Assembly: GCA_913057885.1 (NCBI GenBank)
Contig: CAJXOI010000027.1
Span: forward strand, 1 to 7,980
Source of the DNA: an uncultured Micavibrio sp.
Lineage (GTDB): Bacteria > Pseudomonadota > Alphaproteobacteria > Micavibrionales > UBA1664
Reading direction: 5' to 3'
DNA: 7,980 nt
Shown here: positions 6,091 to 7,980 of the stretch, piece by piece
How the letters are laid out: each line of letters starts with the position of its first letter
Position numbering within the stretch: the stretch's first letter is position 1
Position numbers and translations under genes: made by a program
Notes under the pieces: generated by a model
The model's database searches: none
Seen by the model: the letters and a program-made list of their open reading frames with translations, nothing else
What the model was told of the DNA's origin: nothing

Positions 6091-6147
6091 ATGCCTATTA
6101 TTGATTGTCTTTCACAAGGTGATGGTTTAGATAAAAATCATGAGTGA
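6091..6147 (+). CDS. Possible 18-residue leader peptide overlapping the trmH start
   Basis: ATG at 6091 follows GGAG (6081-6084) by a good 6-base gap and encodes MPIIDCLSQGDGLDKNHE, ending in TGA at 6145-6147. It thus overlaps the methyltransferase gene, which starts at 6140 in another frame, by 8 bases. The methyltransferase ATG lacks a well-placed ribosome site of its own, since the nearest AAGG is about 20 bases upstream, so reinitiation from this short ORF is plausible. The peptide has no run of a single amino acid, so classical amino-acid attenuation is not indicated. Confidence 0.4.
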   Translation: MPIIDCLSQGDGLDKNHE

Positions 6148-6697
6148 AGCAAAACGCGGTTATTTCGGAATCGGGGTTGAGGGTATTTCCAAACCCGGCA
6201 ATTTGGGGAATTTGGTGCGGTCCGCACATGCATTTGGTGCATCTTTTTTCTTTACCATCAATCCGAATTTGAATGTCCGTGATGTCAAGGAATCAGACAC
6301 GTCCAAGGCATGGAATAATTTACCTTTTTACGAATATGACTCGGTTGATGATTTTGGATTGCCAAAAAAATGTGCGCTGGTTGCCGTGGAATTTTGTGAG
6401 GAATCGGTTGAGCTTCCATCCTTTCGTCATCCGCAGGCGGCGGCTTATGTACTTGGCCCTGAAATGGGGAATGTGTCAGATGCCATGATGAATCGCGCCG
6501 ACCATGTTATTAAAATCCCGATGCAATTTTGTATCAATGTGGGGGTTGCGGGGGCGATTGTGATGTATGATCGTTTGATTTCCACAGGACGTTTTGCCCC
6601 GCGCCCGGTCATGGCGGGTGGGCCGGATGAAATTGTTTTACCGCAACCACAAGCCTTGCGCCGCCGCGCCCGATTGCAAAAAGACGGAAAAATTTAA
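6140..6697 (+). CDS. TrmH-family (SPOUT) RNA 2'-O-methyltransferase
   Basis: S-adenosylmethionine-dependent methyltransferase of the SPOUT knot fold, 185 residues, probably acting on tRNA or rRNA ribose in the cytosol; the target nucleotide cannot be told. Motif 1 is KPGNLGNLVRSAHAFGA (about 18-34), holding the conserved Asn21 and catalytic Arg27. Motif 2 is YVLGPEMGNVSDAMM (about 103-117, Glu108). Motif 3 is IPMQFCINVGVAGAIVMYD (about 126-144), where the usual Ser-Leu-Asn is Cys-Ile-Asn: the key Asn133 is kept and the Ser is replaced. There is no N-terminal RNA-binding extension, and the C-terminal tail (about 165-185) is basic. The gene sits behind a perfect promoter and a structured leader, and is probably translationally coupled to a short upstream ORF. 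Confidence 0.88.
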   Translation: MSEAKRGYFGIGVEGISKPGNLGNLVRSAHAFGASFFFTINPNLNVRDVKESDTSKAWNNLPFYEYDSVDDFGLPKKCALVAVEFCEESVELPSFRHPQAAAYVLGPEMGNVSDAMMNRADHVIKIPMQFCINVGVAGAIVMYDRLISTGRFAPRPVMAGGPDEIVLPQPQALRRRARLQKDGKI

Positions 6698-6704
6698 ATT
6701 CTAT

Positions 6705-6714
6705 CCACATGTGG
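6705..6714. repeat. 10-bp palindrome after the trmH-family gene
   Basis: CCACATGTGG is a perfect 10-base palindrome 8 bases beyond the stop codon at 6695-6697. Its left part, CTATCCACA at 6701-6709, also differs from the DnaA box consensus by one base. The stem is short and has no T-run, so termination is unproven. Confidence 0.25.
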
Positions 6715-6726
6715 TGGGAAACCCTC

Positions 6727-6755
6727 TTGGTCTTGCCCTTTTTCTGCCGTATGAT
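6727..6755 (+). promoter_or_regulatory. Candidate promoter of the IalB-like gene
   Basis: TTGGTC (6727-6732) and TATGAT (6750-6755) are 17 bases apart, matching three and five positions of consensus. Initiation at about 6762 would leave a leader of roughly 40 bases ending in the GGAG (6790-6793) that lies 8 bases before the ATG at 6802. Confidence 0.4.
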
Positions 6756-6801
6756 GCTGGTGAAATAAATCAATTATAAAAATGATAATGGAGTAGAAGA
6801 C

Positions 6802-7317
6802 ATGCGTTTAAACCGTGCATTAGGAATTTTGACAATGGCCATGACATTGAGTGTGAGTGGCACTGCTTTGGCTCAAGCCCCAACCTTAATTGGCAATTAC
6901 GGTGATTGGGCCGCATACAGCTTCACCGAAGACGGTAATAAGGTTTGCTACATGGTGTCGCAACCAACAAAAGCACAAGGGAATTACACAAAACGCGGTG
7001 ATATTTTCGCGTTAATAACGCACCGCCCCGCCGAAAAAACCAAAAATGTCTTTAGCTACATAACCGGTTATACTTATAAAGATGGCAGTGATGTTACTGT
7101 TGAGGCGAATGGAGAGAGATTTACGCTTTTCACACAACGCGATATGGCATGGACACCGGATCAAGACAGCGATAACCGCATTACCGATGCTATTCGCAAA
7201 GGGTCGACCATGGTTGTGAAGGGTACGTCCTCACGCGGAACTTTGACCACAGATACATTCTCTTTACGTGGATCAGGTGCTGCGCATGATGCCATCAGCA
7301 AGGCTTGCGGCGTTTAA
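6802..7317 (+). CDS. Invasion-associated locus B (IalB) family periplasmic protein
   Basis: Exported protein of 171 residues. Residues 1-24 form a Sec signal peptide with a basic start (MRLNR), a hydrophobic core and a cleavage motif ALA before QAP. The mature part has the family's opening GDWAAYSF, then VCYMVSQPT (Cys49) and a C-terminal AISKACGV (Cys169). The only two mature cysteines are at opposite ends and likely form a disulfide. The family is widespread in alphaproteobacteria and named from a Bartonella erythrocyte-invasion locus, but most members are in non-pathogens and the biochemical role is unknown. The name should not be taken as evidence of virulence. GGAG 8 bases upstream supports the start. 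The gene appears transcribed alone, convergent with ctaB. Confidence 0.85.
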   Translation: MRLNRALGILTMAMTLSVSGTALAQAPTLIGNYGDWAAYSFTEDGNKVCYMVSQPTKAQGNYTKRGDIFALITHRPAEKTKNVFSYITGYTYKDGSDVTVEANGERFTLFTQRDMAWTPDQDSDNRITDAIRKGSTMVVKGTSSRGTLTTDTFSLRGSGAAHDAISKACGV

Positions 7318-7980
7318 CCAAAAACGATCAATGCGGTGAAAATCGCAAACAGGTAAAAAATCGAATATCCAAACATCAGGCGGGCACTTTTAAATTGCCC
7401 GTCTTTTTCTTTATAGGTTTGAATGGCACTTAGGATAAACAGGCCATTCAGGATGCATGTGGCAACAAGATATTCCCATCCCGCCATGCCATAAAAATAA
7501 GGGCACAAGCACACCGCAAATAACAACAGCGTATAAATAATCATCTGGATTTTCGTGTATTTCGCCCCATGCGTAACCGTCATCATCGGGATGGATGCTG
7601 CCTTATAGTCGCTGTTGGCAAACAGGGACAATGCCCAAAAATGCGGCGGTGTCCAAAAAAAGATAATGGCAAAAAGTATGAGCCCCTCAATGGTTACAGA
7701 TCCCGTCACGGCGGCCCATCCAATCATAGGGGGAAAGGCTCCCGCCGCGCCGCCAATGACGATATTTTGTGGCGTGGAGCGTTTTAACCACATGGTGTAA
7801 ATCACGGCATAAAATAAAATCGCAAAGGCTAAAAGCCCGCTTGCCACCCAATTGAGCGCCAACCCCATCATCATCACGGACAAAAGGCACATTATAATTG
7901 CAAAGGCCAAGCCCTCGGCATGCGGGATTTTTCCCGCGGGGATGGGGCGTTCTTTTGTGCGGTTCATGATGGCATCAATA
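7314..7980 (-). CDS. ctaB: Protoheme IX farnesyltransferase (haem O synthase), 5' end missing
   Basis: UbiA-family inner-membrane prenyltransferase that adds a farnesyl group from farnesyl diphosphate to protohaem, giving haem O for the terminal oxidase. The frame stays open past the in-window ATG (7967-7965): the upstream codons read IDAI, completing the DIDAIMNRT end of the first Asp-rich motif. The gene therefore continues beyond the window, and about 221 of the usual approximately 290-310 residues are visible. Counting from that internal Met, RPIPAGKI is at 7-14 and FFWTPPHFWALSLF at 103-116. The second Asp-rich motif DYKAASIPMM is at 120-129. About seven of the family's nine membrane helices are visible. 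It ends sharing TTAA with the convergent IalB-family gene. Confidence 0.95.
   Translation of the reverse strand, partial: IDAIMNRTKERPIPAGKIPHAEGLAFAIIMCLLSVMMMGLALNWVASGLLAFAILFYAVIYTMWLKRSTPQNIVIGGAAGAFPPMIGWAAVTGSVTIEGLILFAIIFFWTPPHFWALSLFANSDYKAASIPMMTVTHGAKYTKIQMIIYTLLLFAVCLCPYFYGMAGWEYLVATCILNGLFILSAIQTYKEKDGQFKSARLMFGYSIFYLFAIFTALIVFG
7378..7412 (+). terminator. Candidate intrinsic terminator of the IalB-like gene, inside ctaB
   Basis: CGGGCA (7381-7386) pairs with TGCCCG (7396-7401). The stem extends by a G·T and two more pairs to 7378/7404, and is followed by a T-rich tail TTTTTCTTT. Read on the plus strand, this is a typical Rho-independent terminator about 60 bases beyond the IalB-like stop codon. 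It lies within ctaB codons for about residues 188-197 (from the in-window Met), so its sequence is also protein-coding. Confidence 0.5.

Noticed and set aside
6701..6709. CTATCCACA as a second DnaA box
   Set aside because: It has one mismatch to consensus and is part of a separate 10-base palindrome; it is too weak to call alone.
6594..6779. 61-codon ORF overlapping the end of the trmH-family gene
   Set aside because: It is mostly in another frame of a clear gene, with no ribosome site and no recognisable features.
6802..7317. IalB similarity as a sign of virulence
   Set aside because: The family is widespread in non-pathogenic alphaproteobacteria and nothing else in the window suggests pathogenicity.

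Overview
The window looks like chromosomal housekeeping DNA from an alphaproteobacterium. The pointers are a class-typical acyl carrier protein, an acpP–fabF–mltG block, an IalB-family periplasmic protein and a CtaB haem O synthase. GC content is moderate by eye, with AT-rich intergenic stretches. I cannot name a genus; a low-GC free-living or Micavibrio-like lineage is only a guess. I saw no rRNA, tRNA, CRISPR array, insertion sequence or phage gene, and no gene-free stretch longer than about 205 bases.

Layout, left to right. On the minus strand are the start of an unidentified gene (1-59) and, upstream of it with an ATGA overlap, a RimJ/RimL-type GNAT acetyltransferase (56-595). A 185-base divergent region follows. 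It holds a GNAT promoter that predicts a leaderless mRNA, a perfect 9-base DnaA box and a short palindrome. On the plus strand are acpP (781-1020) and fabF (1104-2372), separated by a hairpin terminator whose loop is a perfect -10 box placed to serve fabF. A second copy of that hairpin's arm follows fabF. Next is a divergent class III nucleotide-cyclase-like gene (2479-3372), which sits where fabF and mltG are often adjacent. Then come mltG (3419-4414, septal or cell-wall transglycosylase) and dnaB (4458-5936, replicative helicase, no intein).

The most unusual region is 5937-6147, between dnaB and a TrmH-family RNA methyltransferase (6140-6697). It has a perfect TTGACA-N17-TATAAT promoter and a long imperfect inverted repeat (18 of 21 positions pair). 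The 3' arm of the repeat contains the ribosome binding site of an 18-codon ORF, and that ORF ends 8 bases inside the methyltransferase gene. This looks like a structured, possibly autoregulated leader.

The right end carries an exported IalB-like protein (6802-7317) and, convergent with it, the 3' part of ctaB (7314-7980, running off the window). Their stop codons share one TTAA. A candidate terminator for ialB lies inside the ctaB coding sequence.

Functionally, AcpP and FabF elongate fatty acids for the envelope, MltG releases nascent glycan strands, DnaB unwinds the replication fork and CtaB supplies haem O for the terminal oxidase. The cyclase-like gene and the structured trmH leader are the parts that ordinary annotation explains least.
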